A DNA stretch of 64,000 bases from CAINVV01 sp037137375 (GCA_037137375.1 JBAXKJ010000016.1:1-64000); one strand, 5' to 3'. Counted from the stretch's first letter, positions 44,998 through 54,911 are shown. Translations and numbers: made by a program. Notes: generated by a model from the letters alone, not told the origin.

Positions 44998-46359
44998 ATG
45001 CAAAAGAAAATTTATCTCGAAGAATCGGAAATGCCTAAACAATGGTACAATCTGGCAGCTGACATTAAGATGTTACCCCCGCTTGGCCCTGACGGTAAAC
45101 CCATTGGCCCTGAAATGCTTGCACCTGTTTTCCCAATGAACCTAATTGAACAGGAAGTCAGCAGTGAGCGATGGATTAATATCCCTGAAGAAGTACAGGG
45201 AATGCTAAAAATCTGGAGACCAAGTCCGCTGATCCGTGCCTTTGAGCTTGAAAAAGCTTTAGGAACGCCTGCCAAGATCTTTTACAAAAATGAGAGTGTC
45301 TCTCCTGCTGGAAGCCACAAGGCAAATACCGCTATTCCGCAGGCATATTACAACAAGCAATTTGGTATCAAAAGGATTACCACAGAAACTGGCGCAGGTC
45401 AATGGGGCAGCGCACTCTCTTTTGCTTGCGCACTCATCGGAGGTATTGAGTGTAAGATATATATGGTTAGAGTCAGCTATGACCAAAAACCATTCCGGCA
45501 GATGCTGATGAATACTTGGGGTGGCAAATGTGTATCGAGTCCTAGTATGGAAACTGCAGCAGGCCGTGCGGTACTAGCTGAATTTCCGGATACCCCTGGA
45601 AGTCTGGGTATTGCTATCTCAGAAGCCATTGAGGCAGCTGTTACTGATCCAACAGGTCAAACCAGGTACGGTTTAGGATCAGTGTTGAACCATGTTCTTC
45701 TTCATCAGACCATTATCGGACTGGAAGCCAAGAAACAGCTTGCCAAAGTTGGTATTAAGAAACCGGATATTGTCATTGGGTGTTGCGGTGGTGGCAGCAA
45801 TTTTGCCGGACTCGCCTTCCCCTTCATCCAGGACAAAATCCATGGAGCCGAGATCGAAATCATTGGAGCTGAACCCTACTCCTGTCCTACCCTGACCAAA
45901 GGAACCTTCATGTATGATCATGGAGACATTGCTAAGATGACCCCTTTGCTTCCAATGTACAGTTTGGGTCACAATTTTATTCCCGCACCGGTTCATGCAG
46001 GTGGACTTCGTTATCACGGGATGGCTCCACTGGTCAGCGCAGCATTGAGAGAAGGTTACATGTCGGCTGTTGCCATTCATCAGTCCGAATGTTTTGAAGC
46101 AGGAATCCTGTTTGCCAAGACTGAAGGTATTGTTCCTGCTCCTGAATCAACACATGCCATTGCCGCAACCATCCGCGAAGCGAATAAAGCGAAAGAGGAA
46201 GGGAAAGAGAAGGTAATCATCTTCAACCTTTCCGGGAATGGAATGATGGACCTTATTGGGTATGACAAATACATCAAGGGGCAACTCTCTGATTTCGAAC
46301 TCTCAGATGAAGAAATCAGTTATAACTTGCACCAGATGGATGGTTATCCGAAACCCTAA
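44998..46359 (+). CDS. trpB: Tryptophan synthase beta chain, TrpB2 type
   Basis: A 453-residue PLP enzyme from the ATG at 44998, after the attenuator. The PLP lysine is K108 in SPAGSHKANTAIPQA; the phosphate loop is GCCGGGSNFAG. The long N-terminus and WRPSPLIRAFELEKALG are typical of TrpB2, which condenses indole and serine, often without TrpA. It stands alone, away from other trp genes, but its leader shows control by tryptophan supply. Confidence 0.93.
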   Translation: MQKKIYLEESEMPKQWYNLAADIKMLPPLGPDGKPIGPEMLAPVFPMNLIEQEVSSERWINIPEEVQGMLKIWRPSPLIRAFELEKALGTPAKIFYKNESVSPAGSHKANTAIPQAYYNKQFGIKRITTETGAGQWGSALSFACALIGGIECKIYMVRVSYDQKPFRQMLMNTWGGKCVSSPSMETAAGRAVLAEFPDTPGSLGIAISEAIEAAVTDPTGQTRYGLGSVLNHVLLHQTIIGLEAKKQLAKVGIKKPDIVIGCCGGGSNFAGLAFPFIQDKIHGAEIEIIGAEPYSCPTLTKGTFMYDHGDIAKMTPLLPMYSLGHNFIPAPVHAGGLRYHGMAPLVSAALREGYMSAVAIHQSECFEAGILFAKTEGIVPAPESTHAIAATIREANKAKEEGKEKVIIFNLSGNGMMDLIGYDKYIKGQLSDFELSDEEISYNLHQMDGYPKP

Positions 46360-46365
46360 AACTAA

Positions 46366-46426
46366 AATTTTCCCAGAGTTTTAGTCGCTAACGAAATTCG
46401 CTCGTAACTAAAACTTTGGGAAAATT
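46366..46426. terminator. Bidirectional terminator between trpB and the adenosine deaminase gene
   Basis: A 20-bp inverted repeat (46366-46385 with 46407-46426), perfect except for one G-T pair, with a 21-nt loop, in the gap of the convergent genes. Confidence 0.75.
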
Positions 46427-46434
46427 CTTAACAA

Positions 46435-47448
46435 TTATTCTATTCCCGCAGATTCTTCCAATCGTTTCAAAAAAGCCCTTTTCTCTCCATCGCTGATAAA
46501 CGAGGCTTCAAATGAGTTTTTCACCAATTGAACAATCTCATCTTTCGACAGTTGAAGTGCATCTGCAACGGCAATAAAATTATCATTGAGATAACCTCCA
46601 AAATAGGCGGGATCATCTGAGTTTACATTGACCTTAATTCCCCTTTCAAGCATCTCCTTCAGCGGATGTTCTGACATATCCCGGATCACTTTCAGCTTGA
46701 GATTGGATAAAGGGCACGATGTGAGCGGAATCTCATAAATACCAAGGACGTCAACCAGATCAGGATCCTGTAAGGCACTGTTACCATGATCGATTCTGGA
46801 AGCCTTCAGCAGATCCAATGCTCCCCAGATATACTCCGGAGGACCCTCTTCCCCTGCATGAACCACTGTCAGAAAACCCATCTCCAGAGCACTCTCGAAG
46901 AGATTTCCAAATAGTTCCGGGGGAAAATTTTTCTCTGAGGAGTCAAGTCCAACGGCAGTTATCCATCCCTGGAAAGGAATAGCTTCATCCAGTGTCTTAA
47001 AGCCATCTTCAGGGCTTAAATGCCTGAGAAAGGAAAGTATCAGCTTAAAAGAAATGCCGAACTTCTCGTACCCTTCCACAAGCGCACGATAAATGCCGCC
47101 AATTACAGCGCTGAAGGGAACTCCCCTGGAAGTGTGCGCCTGAGGATCAAACATTACCTCCGTATGCACAATATTATTCTCCCGGGCTTTCAAAAGATAT
47201 GACCAGGTAAGATCATAAAAATCCTGTTCCTGAACCAGAACTGAAGTAGCGGCAAAATAAATATCCAGGAAATCCTGAAGACTATCAAAATTATAGGCTT
47301 TCCGGACAGATTCTATAGTGTCATATTTCAATTCAATTCCGTTGCGGCTGGCCAATTGAAACATCAGTTCCGGCTCCAGACATCCCTCAATATGAAGGTG
47401 TAATTCTGCTTTTGGTAGAGACCTGATTAATTCGTGTAGTTCTGTCAT
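46435..47448 (-). CDS. add: Adenosine deaminase
   Basis: A 337-residue metal-dependent deaminase. Zinc ligands start in AELHLHIEGCL (HxH); VVHAGEEGPPEY holds the next His and Glu; SRIDHGNSAL, LTSCPLSNLKL and VNVNSDDPAYFGG (catalytic Asp pair) follow. It converts adenosine to inosine, though related family members act on adenine. It begins 5 nt after the rubrerythrin stop. Confidence 0.9.
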   Translation of the reverse strand: MTELHELIRSLPKAELHLHIEGCLEPELMFQLASRNGIELKYDTIESVRKAYNFDSLQDFLDIYFAATSVLVQEQDFYDLTWSYLLKARENNIVHTEVMFDPQAHTSRGVPFSAVIGGIYRALVEGYEKFGISFKLILSFLRHLSPEDGFKTLDEAIPFQGWITAVGLDSSEKNFPPELFGNLFESALEMGFLTVVHAGEEGPPEYIWGALDLLKASRIDHGNSALQDPDLVDVLGIYEIPLTSCPLSNLKLKVIRDMSEHPLKEMLERGIKVNVNSDDPAYFGGYLNDNFIAVADALQLSKDEIVQLVKNSFEASFISDGEKRAFLKRLEESAGIE

Positions 47449-47453
47449 TCAGA

Positions 47454-48029
47454 TTAATAGTTTATTCCCTGGAGTTCAAAATAAGCCTGAGGATGTGAAC
47501 ATATCGGACATTGCTGAGGAGCGCTTTGAGCTTCATGCAAATATCCGCAGACAAGGCATTTCCAGACCACCTTATCTCCTCGTTTGAATACCAAGCCCGA
47601 TTCCAGATTATTGTATAAGGTTCTGTAACGTTCTTCATGGGCCTTTTCAACCTTTGAAATCATTTTAAACATTGCGGCAACCGCTTTGAAACCCTCTTCC
47701 TCCGCAATACGGGCGAATTCAGGATACAGTTCTGTCCATTCTTCATTTTCACCATCCGCGGAAGCCTTTAAATTTTCGAGCGTCGACCCAACTATTCCTG
47801 CCGGATAGGAGGCTGTAATTTCAACCATTCCGCCTTCAAGAAATTTAAAGAATTGTTTTGCATGGGAACGCTCGTTCAGCGAGGTCTCCTCAAAAATAGC
47901 CGCAATCTGTTCTAAGCCCTCTTTTTTTGCCTGCTTGGCAAAGTAATCATAACGCATTCTAGCCTGTGATTCTCCGGCAAACGCCTTCAACAGATTCTGT
48001 TCTGTCTTAGATCCTTTAAGTGTTGTCAT
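47454..48029 (-). CDS. Rubrerythrin
   Basis: A 191-residue protein: a diiron four-helix domain (about 1-145, AFAGESQARMRYDYFAKQAK, EETSLNERSHAKQF, KVEKAHEERY) and a C-terminal rubredoxin domain (CLVCGY ... CPICSHPQAYF). It reduces hydrogen peroxide in anaerobes and microaerophiles. Probably co-transcribed with add. Confidence 0.94.
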   Translation of the reverse strand: MTTLKGSKTEQNLLKAFAGESQARMRYDYFAKQAKKEGLEQIAAIFEETSLNERSHAKQFFKFLEGGMVEITASYPAGIVGSTLENLKASADGENEEWTELYPEFARIAEEEGFKAVAAMFKMISKVEKAHEERYRTLYNNLESGLVFKRGDKVVWKCLVCGYLHEAQSAPQQCPICSHPQAYFELQGINY

Positions 48030-48127
48030 CTGATTGAGTATTAGTTAAGGAATATTATATAGGATTAAATCGACTTGTACGTAATAAAGTTAAAACAATA
48101 TTTATTAAAGCACAAGATACGAAGCTA

Positions 48128-50035
48128 TTATTCCGAAATAGCACCTTCACCCCTCATCAGAGGAAGATAAATAAGTGAAGGTGATGGAATAATATCTCCC
48201 AGACCCAGTAGGGGCCACATTCGATTAATCTTTTCTATAGTTTGCATGGATGAAACAACAGGATTAGGCCACTCACGGTCGAAATTGTCTGTCTTAGAAT
48301 TCTTCCTGGTTCCATCGACAAACAACTGGTTGACCTCCGCAATATCCTTAGCCTCAATTATTTTACAATCTCTCTTTGGATCAATATTTCCCAGGACGTA
48401 CCAGATTACAGCATCCAAATCATCCAGGGGTAAATCCTGATCAACCACAACTAAAAATTTTACTTTTCGGATTGCCTCAACATTTAGTAGCTTCTCTGAG
48501 AGTTTGTGCATGCGAAATTCTGCGACTTTCTCAACGCCCATGATTAAAATAGGAATGCCCCTATCCAGCAATCGTCCGTTAACACTCCGTATTTCTGCAA
48601 TTTTTTGTGGCAAATCATCGAACTCCCTTGAACCTGGCAGCCTGGTTTCTGATAGAGATTTTCCCATTTCCTCCGAAAACTTGGCCGTAGCATCTATTCC
48701 CATTTTGGAACCATAGGCAAATTTCGATGAGGAATGATCTAATATGTCCATGGGTCCGGAGGAGAAAATAATATCAGAGGCCGGATCGATCTGATTGCTA
48801 AGTTTCTTCACAAAAGCCTCAATATCTGTCCATTGATTTTCTTTGTCAGTCACTACCATGATCTTGTTAAACATCATCTGTCCGGCACCCCACATGGCAT
48901 TCATGGTCTTTAATGCCTGGCCGGCATAACTTTTTTCAATTGAGGCAAGTGTCAGATTGTGGGCTACCCCCTGAGGTGGAAGATTAAGGTTCTGCAATTC
49001 CGGCATCATGGTAAGACGCATCGGTGCGAGAAATATCTTTTCTGTAGCCAAACCGATGTAGGCATCCTCCTGAGGAGGTATTCCAACAATGGTCGCCGGA
49101 TAGATTGCTTGCTTCCGGTGGGTGATACAGGTAACGTGAAACTTTGGATACCAATCTGCCAATGAATAAAAACCGGTATGATCACCGAATGGCCCTTCCC
49201 ACACAAGCTCTTCAGATGTATCGATGTAACCTTCAATAATAAAATCAGCATCCCCGGGAACTTCGAGATCATTGGTCAGGCATTTTACAAGTTCGACCTT
49301 CTTTTTCCTGAGAAATCCGGCCAGCATATATTCATCGATCTGATCTGGCAGCGGTGCCGTTGCCGCATAAGTGTACGCAGGGTCACCACCTAACACCACA
49401 GATACCGGCATTCTTTGTCCAAGTTTCTTGTAACCAAGATAATGTCTGGCTCCGGTTTTGTGTTTATGCCAGTGCATTCCTGTTGAATCTGGTCCCAGGA
49501 TCTGCATTCTGTACATGCCAACATTTCTGATCCCTGTTTCCGGATCTCTGGTCACTACACAAGGCAGGGTAATAAACGGTCCTCCATCAGCCGGCCAACA
49601 AGTTAAAACGGGCAGTTGGTGCAAATCAGGCTGATTCATTACTATTTCCTGGCATTTCCCCCTACCGGATTTTTTCACCGGCATCCAGGAAGCAATCCTG
49701 GAAAGCAAAGGGAGCAATTTCAGCTTGTCCATCAGATTAGCTGAAGGTCCGGACAGCTGCTTGAAAAGAGCCTCTATCTCCCCCCCGATACTCTCCAGTG
49801 AATCATGTTTAAGAGCAAGGCAAATTCTTGATTCAGAACCAAAGGCATTAATAAGAAGGGGGAAGGCTGTTCCATTGTTTTCAAACAACAGTGCCTTCCC
49901 CCCTCCGGGACTCTTTGATATTCTGTCGACAATTTCTGTAATCTCCAGAACAGGACTCACAGATTGGCTAATACGGACTAATTCTCCTTTGCTTTCAAGA
50001 AATGATACAAATTCATTTAATCCGTTGTAGGCCAT
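48128..50035 (-). CDS. UbiD-family decarboxylase
   Basis: A 635-residue protein of the UbiD family (prenyl-FMN-dependent aromatic acid decarboxylases). Landmarks: NEFVSFLESKGELVRISQSV at the N-terminus, NVGMYRMQILGPDSTGMHWH, EGPFGDHTGFYSL (catalytic region) and VDQDLPLDDLDAVIWYVLGN. Length and position suggest the menaquinone-related branch, but this is inference. It lies 6 nt after the citrate synthase stop. Confidence 0.88.
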   Translation of the reverse strand: MAYNGLNEFVSFLESKGELVRISQSVSPVLEITEIVDRISKSPGGGKALLFENNGTAFPLLINAFGSESRICLALKHDSLESIGGEIEALFKQLSGPSANLMDKLKLLPLLSRIASWMPVKKSGRGKCQEIVMNQPDLHQLPVLTCWPADGGPFITLPCVVTRDPETGIRNVGMYRMQILGPDSTGMHWHKHKTGARHYLGYKKLGQRMPVSVVLGGDPAYTYAATAPLPDQIDEYMLAGFLRKKKVELVKCLTNDLEVPGDADFIIEGYIDTSEELVWEGPFGDHTGFYSLADWYPKFHVTCITHRKQAIYPATIVGIPPQEDAYIGLATEKIFLAPMRLTMMPELQNLNLPPQGVAHNLTLASIEKSYAGQALKTMNAMWGAGQMMFNKIMVVTDKENQWTDIEAFVKKLSNQIDPASDIIFSSGPMDILDHSSSKFAYGSKMGIDATAKFSEEMGKSLSETRLPGSREFDDLPQKIAEIRSVNGRLLDRGIPILIMGVEKVAEFRMHKLSEKLLNVEAIRKVKFLVVVDQDLPLDDLDAVIWYVLGNIDPKRDCKIIEAKDIAEVNQLFVDGTRKNSKTDNFDREWPNPVVSSMQTIEKINRMWPLLGLGDIIPSPSLIYLPLMRGEGAISE

Positions 50036-50041
50036 CCTATA

Positions 50042-51355
50042 TTATATACCAGCTTTTTGTTTAAAGAATTCAAGTGTTTCAGATGATGGTCTTTCCAGAG
50101 GAAGATTATACATCCTGTCCCAAACAAGTTGCGCAAGTACTCCAAGTGAACGACTAACACCGAACATCACTGTATAGAAGAAGTGTTCAGAGATTCCATA
50201 ATGCTGGAGTAATGCTCCTGAAAAAGCATCGACATTCGGCCATGGATTCTTAATCTTACCCAACGACTGCAAGATAGGTGGAACAATATCGTAAAGGTAA
50301 TTTACCGTATTGATCAAACTATCGTTTTCAACATATTTTTGTGCAAAGATCTGCTGGGCAGTAAATCGTGGGTCTGTGACCCTTAGAACTGCATGACCAT
50401 ATCCCGGAACTACCTGTCCTGAAGAGATAGTCTTCCTGACATAAGCTTCAATTTTACTCCTCTCCTCTTCCTTGGTCTCACTTGCACCAATTTCTTCCTG
50501 CATCTCAAATATCCAGTTGATAACTTCCTGATTAGCATATCCATGCAATGGACCGGCCAATCCTAACATACCAGCAGCATAAGAATAATAAGGATTACTC
50601 AAGGCTGAACCAACAAGGTGTGTCGCATGAGCGGATACATTACCACCTTCGTGATCGGCATGAATCATCATGTACATTCTGAAGAGTCTATAAATCTCTT
50701 CCTGATCATAGCCCATCATATGAGCAAAATTAGCAGCCCAGTCGAGGTTCGGATCCGGTGGAATAAACCGCCCATCCTTGAAGTTACGTCTATAAATATA
50801 AGCGGCCACAACAGGAAGCCTGGCAATCAGGTCCATCACATCTTCAAAAGTTGTGTCCCAATAATCATTTTTATGAAGGCCATCACGATGTGCTTTCTGG
50901 AATTTCGACTCAGTTGCCATGGCCAGAATTGCTGTGCTAAACTGCGTCATTGGCTTACTCGTGAGCGGCATGGCATCCAGGATCTCAATAACGTGCTCCG
51001 GGAGTTCGCTTCTTTTGACCCACTCTCTGCTTAAGGCATCTACTTCGTCCTTTGTAGGAATTTCATTAAGTAAAAAAAGATAGAAAAGCCCTTCTGAAAG
51101 CGGCTCACCTTCCGGCCTAACCTTAGGCAACTTCTGTTGAATTTCGGGAATGGTATATCCCCTATAAGTGATCCCAGTATTGGGATTAAGCTTTGACGTG
51201 ACTGTAAGCAATCCCGTAATACCTTTCATTCCGGTCAGTACCTGATCGATATTGACAGACTCCAGTACCGTTGTGCCAAATTCACTGATTAAACGTTTTA
51301 CGATGAGGCGCTCTTCTTCACCTTTCTTCAAAAGTTTCTTTTTAATGTATTCCAT
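50042..51355 (-). CDS. gltA: Citrate synthase, eukaryotic (mitochondrial)-like type
   Basis: A 437-residue citrate synthase. The catalytic triad is visible: H271 in GPLHGYANQE, H321 in PGYGHAVLRVTDPR and D376 in VDAFSG. The sequence around these sites is of the eukaryote-like branch (PWPNVDAFSGALLQHYGI). It condenses oxaloacetate and acetyl-CoA. First gene of a two-gene unit with the UbiD-family gene. Confidence 0.92.
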   Translation of the reverse strand: MEYIKKKLLKKGEEERLIVKRLISEFGTTVLESVNIDQVLTGMKGITGLLTVTSKLNPNTGITYRGYTIPEIQQKLPKVRPEGEPLSEGLFYLFLLNEIPTKDEVDALSREWVKRSELPEHVIEILDAMPLTSKPMTQFSTAILAMATESKFQKAHRDGLHKNDYWDTTFEDVMDLIARLPVVAAYIYRRNFKDGRFIPPDPNLDWAANFAHMMGYDQEEIYRLFRMYMMIHADHEGGNVSAHATHLVGSALSNPYYSYAAGMLGLAGPLHGYANQEVINWIFEMQEEIGASETKEEERSKIEAYVRKTISSGQVVPGYGHAVLRVTDPRFTAQQIFAQKYVENDSLINTVNYLYDIVPPILQSLGKIKNPWPNVDAFSGALLQHYGISEHFFYTVMFGVSRSLGVLAQLVWDRMYNLPLERPSSETLEFFKQKAGI

Positions 51356-51553
51356 AAAGAGTTTATTATGTTAGTTACCTATTTTCATGAAAGTCTTCAA
51401 AACAGTTCTGACTCCAAAAAATATTTCCGAAGCTCATTACAATATTTTGGCGGAAATTACATAAAAAATGTATCAATTTATATATTTATCTACCAAATAA
51501 GGTAAATATTTCAAAATTCAGAAAAAGCACAATATCAGACATAAATGCATAAA

Positions 51554-51590
51554 AAAACGAAAGCCATCCGGATAGGATGGCTTTCGTTTT
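51554..51590 (-). terminator. Terminator of the ribosomal/rpoA operon
   Basis: A perfect 16-bp stem (GGATGGCTTTCGTTTT region with AAAACGAAAGCCATCC) and loop of 5. On the minus strand it is followed by a T run, 18 nt after the rplQ stop. Confidence 0.9.
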
Positions 51591-51608
51591 ATCTCAAGGC
51601 CTGGCTTA

Positions 51609-52094
51609 TCAGGAAGCTGATTCTTCAGTAGAAACTTCAACCTTTTTTGCCTCTTTTGCTGGTGCTTCAACTTTTTTTGTTTTCCTAACGCGACGTTTTT
51701 TAGATGTATCAGCCTTGGGTGTTGACAACATATTTTCGTTGTAATCAACCAATTCAATGATACACATTTCAGCATTATCCCCCATTCTGTTACCAGTCTT
51801 CAAAATTCTGGTATATCCTCCCGGGCGATCGCCAATCTTCACAATAATATCGCGAAAAAGTTCTGTAACGACCTGTTTGCTTTTTAGGTCACTGAAAACT
51901 TCACGTCTGTTATGAGTGGTATCTTCTTTGGCCCGCGTAATCAATGGTTCAACAAAAACTCTTAACTCCTTTGCTTTTGCCAATGTCGTAGTAATACGTT
52001 TGTGAAGCAAAAGAGAGTTCGCCATGTTAGAAAGCATTGCCTTCCGGTGTGAGCTGGTTCTACCTAAATGATTAAACCCTTTTCTATGTCTCAT
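51609..52094 (-). CDS. rplQ: 50S ribosomal protein L17
   Basis: 161 residues starting MRHRKGFNHLGRTSSHRKAM. The globular domain ends near residue 120 and is followed by a Lys/Ala/Glu-rich tail typical of Bacteroidota L17. Last gene of the cluster. Confidence 0.97.
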   Translation of the reverse strand: MRHRKGFNHLGRTSSHRKAMLSNMANSLLLHKRITTTLAKAKELRVFVEPLITRAKEDTTHNRREVFSDLKSKQVVTELFRDIIVKIGDRPGGYTRILKTGNRMGDNAEMCIIELVDYNENMLSTPKADTSKKRRVRKTKKVEAPAKEAKKVEVSTEESAS

Positions 52095-52099
52095 TTCAA

Positions 52100-53092
52100 T
52101 TATTCCTTGTCTAATTTATACTTACTGATATCCATCCCGAAACTCAAATTGAGATTAACCAATAAATCATCCAATTCAGTGAGGGATTTTTTGCCGAAGT
52201 TTCTGAATTTTAACAGGTCGTTCCTATTATAAGTTACCAGTTCTCCCAGTGTCTCAACATCAGCTGCTTTTAAACAGTTGAGTGCGCGAACAGAAAGATC
52301 TAGGTCGACCAGTTTATTTTTCAGTAATTGGCGCATGTGCAGAATTTCCTCATCAAATTCTTCATTGGCGAATTTCTCGTCAGAATCGAGTGTAATTTTC
52401 TCGTCAGAGAAAAGCATAAAATGGTAAATCAGAATTTTAGCTGCTTCCTTCAACGCATCCTTTGGGTGGATTGAGCCATCAGTGTTGATATCAATGACCA
52501 GTTTTTCATAGTCAGTCTTCTGTTCCACACGATAATTCTCAACCGAATATTTCACATTTTTAATTGGTGTGAAAATCGAATCAATAGGAATGACGCCGAA
52601 CTCCTCGTCAGCGGGTTTGTTCTCTACCCCAGGAACATAACCGCGTCCCTTCTCAATTGACATCTCAATCTGAAGTTTCACATCAGTTTCCATGTTGCAG
52701 ATAAGCAAATCGGTATTCAAAACACGGAACCCGGTGATAAAGTTGTTGATGTCACCCGCTTTGAACTTGTTTTGGCCAAAAATCGTAACAGTGACTTTCT
52801 CACTGTCAAAATCCTCTACCACTTTTTTGAAACGGATCTGTTTCAAATTCAGAATCATCTCTGTAACGTCTTCAATCACACCTGGAATAGTTGAGAATTC
52901 ATGCTCAACTCCTTCAATTTTAATAGTTGTGATCGCATACCCCTCCAAAGATGACAACAAGATTCTGCGTAATGCATTCCCGATGGTAATACCATAACCG
53001 GGCTCTAGCGGACGAAATTCGAATTTACCGACTTTGTCATCCGACTCAATCATGATCACCTTATCCGGCTTCTGGAAAGCTAAAATTGCCAT
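52100..53092 (-). CDS. rpoA: RNA polymerase alpha subunit
   Basis: 330 residues. The N-terminal domain (RPLEPGYGITIGNALRRILL, dimerisation and assembly) and the C-terminal alphaCTD (DLSVRALNCLKAADVETLGE, LLKFRNFGKKSLTELDDLL) are both complete. Confidence 0.97.
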   Translation of the reverse strand: MAILAFQKPDKVIMIESDDKVGKFEFRPLEPGYGITIGNALRRILLSSLEGYAITTIKIEGVEHEFSTIPGVIEDVTEMILNLKQIRFKKVVEDFDSEKVTVTIFGQNKFKAGDINNFITGFRVLNTDLLICNMETDVKLQIEMSIEKGRGYVPGVENKPADEEFGVIPIDSIFTPIKNVKYSVENYRVEQKTDYEKLVIDINTDGSIHPKDALKEAAKILIYHFMLFSDEKITLDSDEKFANEEFDEEILHMRQLLKNKLVDLDLSVRALNCLKAADVETLGELVTYNRNDLLKFRNFGKKSLTELDDLLVNLNLSFGMDISKYKLDKE

Positions 53093-53106
53093 AAACCTTA
53101 TATTAA

Positions 53107-53715
53107 TTATTTCGAATACAATTCGACGATTAACTGTTCTTTGATGTTTTCAGGAATCTCTTCTCTTTCAGGTACATTTAAAAATTTACCTGATTTTGAT
53201 TCCCCGTTCCATTCCAACCAGGAAAAACTACTGTGACGACGTGAAGAGAGAGAATCAGTGATAGCTACCAGAGATTTTGACTTTTCACGAACGGCGACAA
53301 CTTCACCCGGACGAACAGTGTAGGATGGGATATTGACTACCTCACCATTAACAGTAATATGCTTGTGAGAAACCAACTGACGGGCAGCGGCACGACTCGG
53401 GGCAATTCCAAGACGGAATACGACATTGTCCAGACGGCTTTCAAGAAGCTGTAACAGAACAGTACCAGTAATACCCTTATGTGAATGTGCCTTTTCGAAC
53501 AAATTGCGGAACTGACGCTCTAAGACGCCATACATATATTTCGCTTTTTGTTTCTCTTTCAGCTGAGTACCGTATTCTGAAACTTTCTTACGGCGTTTGC
53601 TGTTTCCATGCATTCCCGGAGGGAAATTCTTATGCTCAAATGCTTTATCGGGACCATAAATTGGTTCACCAAATTTACGAGCAATCTTTGATTTAGGACC
53701 TATGTATCTTGCCAT
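53107..53715 (-). CDS. rpsD: 30S ribosomal protein S4
   Basis: 202 residues, starting MARYIGPKSKIARKFGEPIY, with the S4 RNA-binding motif LESRLDNVVFRLGIAPSRAA. No CxxC zinc site at the N-terminus. S4 is the usual autogenous regulator of the alpha operon. Confidence 0.97.
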   Translation of the reverse strand: MARYIGPKSKIARKFGEPIYGPDKAFEHKNFPPGMHGNSKRRKKVSEYGTQLKEKQKAKYMYGVLERQFRNLFEKAHSHKGITGTVLLQLLESRLDNVVFRLGIAPSRAAARQLVSHKHITVNGEVVNIPSYTVRPGEVVAVREKSKSLVAITDSLSSRRHSSFSWLEWNGESKSGKFLNVPEREEIPENIKEQLIVELYSK

Positions 53716-53740
53716 GTTTTTAAATTAAATGTTTAAAGAA

Positions 53741-54130
53741 TTAGACACGACGACGTTTGGGAGGACGACAACCGTTATGTGGCATAGGGGTAACATCGAC
53801 GATCTCAGTCACCATGATACCAACATTAGCGATTGCACGAATAGCAGATTCGCGGCCGTTTCCCGGTCCTTTCACATAAACTTTAACCTTGCGCAAGCCA
53901 AGATCAAATGCAGTTTTTGCACACTCCTCTGAAGCCGTTTGAGCAGCATACGGAGTATTTTTCTTTGAGCCACGGAAGCCTTTTTTCCCGGCGGATGACC
54001 AGGAAATAACTTCTCCGTTATTGTTGGTCATCGAAATGATAATATTATTAAAAGAAGAAGTCACGTGAGCCTGACCGACAGCCTCCACATTAACCACCCT
54101 TTTCTTAGATATTCCAGTCTTTTTTGCCAT
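53741..54130 (-). CDS. rpsK: 30S ribosomal protein S11
   Basis: 129 residues; signature VTSSFNNIIISMTNNNGEVI and GCRPPKRRRV at the C-terminus. Confidence 0.97.
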   Translation of the reverse strand: MAKKTGISKKRVVNVEAVGQAHVTSSFNNIIISMTNNNGEVISWSSAGKKGFRGSKKNTPYAAQTASEECAKTAFDLGLRKVKVYVKGPGNGRESAIRAIANVGIMVTEIVDVTPMPHNGCRPPKRRRV

Positions 54131-54142
54131 CTCTACTTATTC

Positions 54143-54520
54143 TTATTTAGTAGCTTTCTTCTTATTTGCAACTGTCTTCTTCTTACCTTTACGGGTACGC
54201 GCATTGTTTTTTGTACTCTGCCCACGAACCGGTAATCCCAAGCGATGACGAATGCCACGATAACAACCGATATCCATCAAACGTTTGATACTCATCTGGT
54301 TCTCAGAACGAAGTTCTCCTTCAACCTTGAAACCATCAGTAATAACCTTACGAATTGAACTGAATTGATCGTCATTCCATTCACTTACCTTAATGTTCTT
54401 GTCCACACCAGCCTTTTCAAGTATTTCATTTGAACGACTGCGGCCAATTCCAAAAATATAAGTCAGGGCGATTTCGCCTCTTTTGTTATTTGGTATATCA
54501 ACACCAACTATTCGAGCCAT
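54143..54520 (-). CDS. rpsM: 30S ribosomal protein S13
   Basis: 125 residues; MARIVGVDIPNNKRGEIALT at the start and RHRLGLPVRGQSTKNNARTR near the C-terminus. Confidence 0.97.
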   Translation of the reverse strand: MARIVGVDIPNNKRGEIALTYIFGIGRSRSNEILEKAGVDKNIKVSEWNDDQFSSIRKVITDGFKVEGELRSENQMSIKRLMDIGCYRGIRHRLGLPVRGQSTKNNARTRKGKKKTVANKKKATK

Positions 54521-54561
54521 AATCTTATATTGATTAAAAAATCGTTATAAATTTAACATTT

Positions 54562-54678
54562 TTAACCCTGACGTTGTTTGAACTTCGGGTTTTTTTTGTT
54601 TATCACGTAGAGACGTCCCTTACGGCTTACAATCTTGCATTCCGCACTACGTTTCTTAATGGATGCCCTTACTTTCAT
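54562..54678 (-). CDS. rpmJ: 50S ribosomal protein L36
   Basis: 38 residues (MKVRASIKKRSAECKIVSRK...KNPKFKQRQG). Only one of the four zinc ligands of classic L36 remains, so this is the zinc-independent form. Too short to be picked up by a 60-residue cut-off. Confidence 0.96.
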   Translation of the reverse strand: MKVRASIKKRSAECKIVSRKGRLYVINKKNPKFKQRQG

Positions 54679-54689
54679 TTTTCTACTTT

Positions 54690-54911
54690 TTAATTTTTGT
54701 ATCTGAAAGAGATTCTTCCTTTACTAAGGTCATAGGGTGACATTTCAACCTTCACTTTGTCACCAGGCAAAATTTTAATATAGTGCATGCGCATTTTGCC
54801 CGAAATATGGGCCGTAATCACGTGACCATTTTGTAATTCCACCCGGAACATAGCATTAGACAATGCTTCAATAATTGTTCCGTCTTGTTCAATAAAAGAT
54901 TGCTTTGACAT
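54690..54911 (-). CDS. infA: Translation initiation factor IF-1
   Basis: 73 residues with the OB-fold pattern (QDGTIIEALSNAMFRVELQN, VITAHISGKMRMHYIKILPG). Preceded by a long leader and promoter, with no map gene between it and secY. Confidence 0.96.
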   Translation of the reverse strand: MSKQSFIEQDGTIIEALSNAMFRVELQNGHVITAHISGKMRMHYIKILPGDKVKVEMSPYDLSKGRISFRYKN

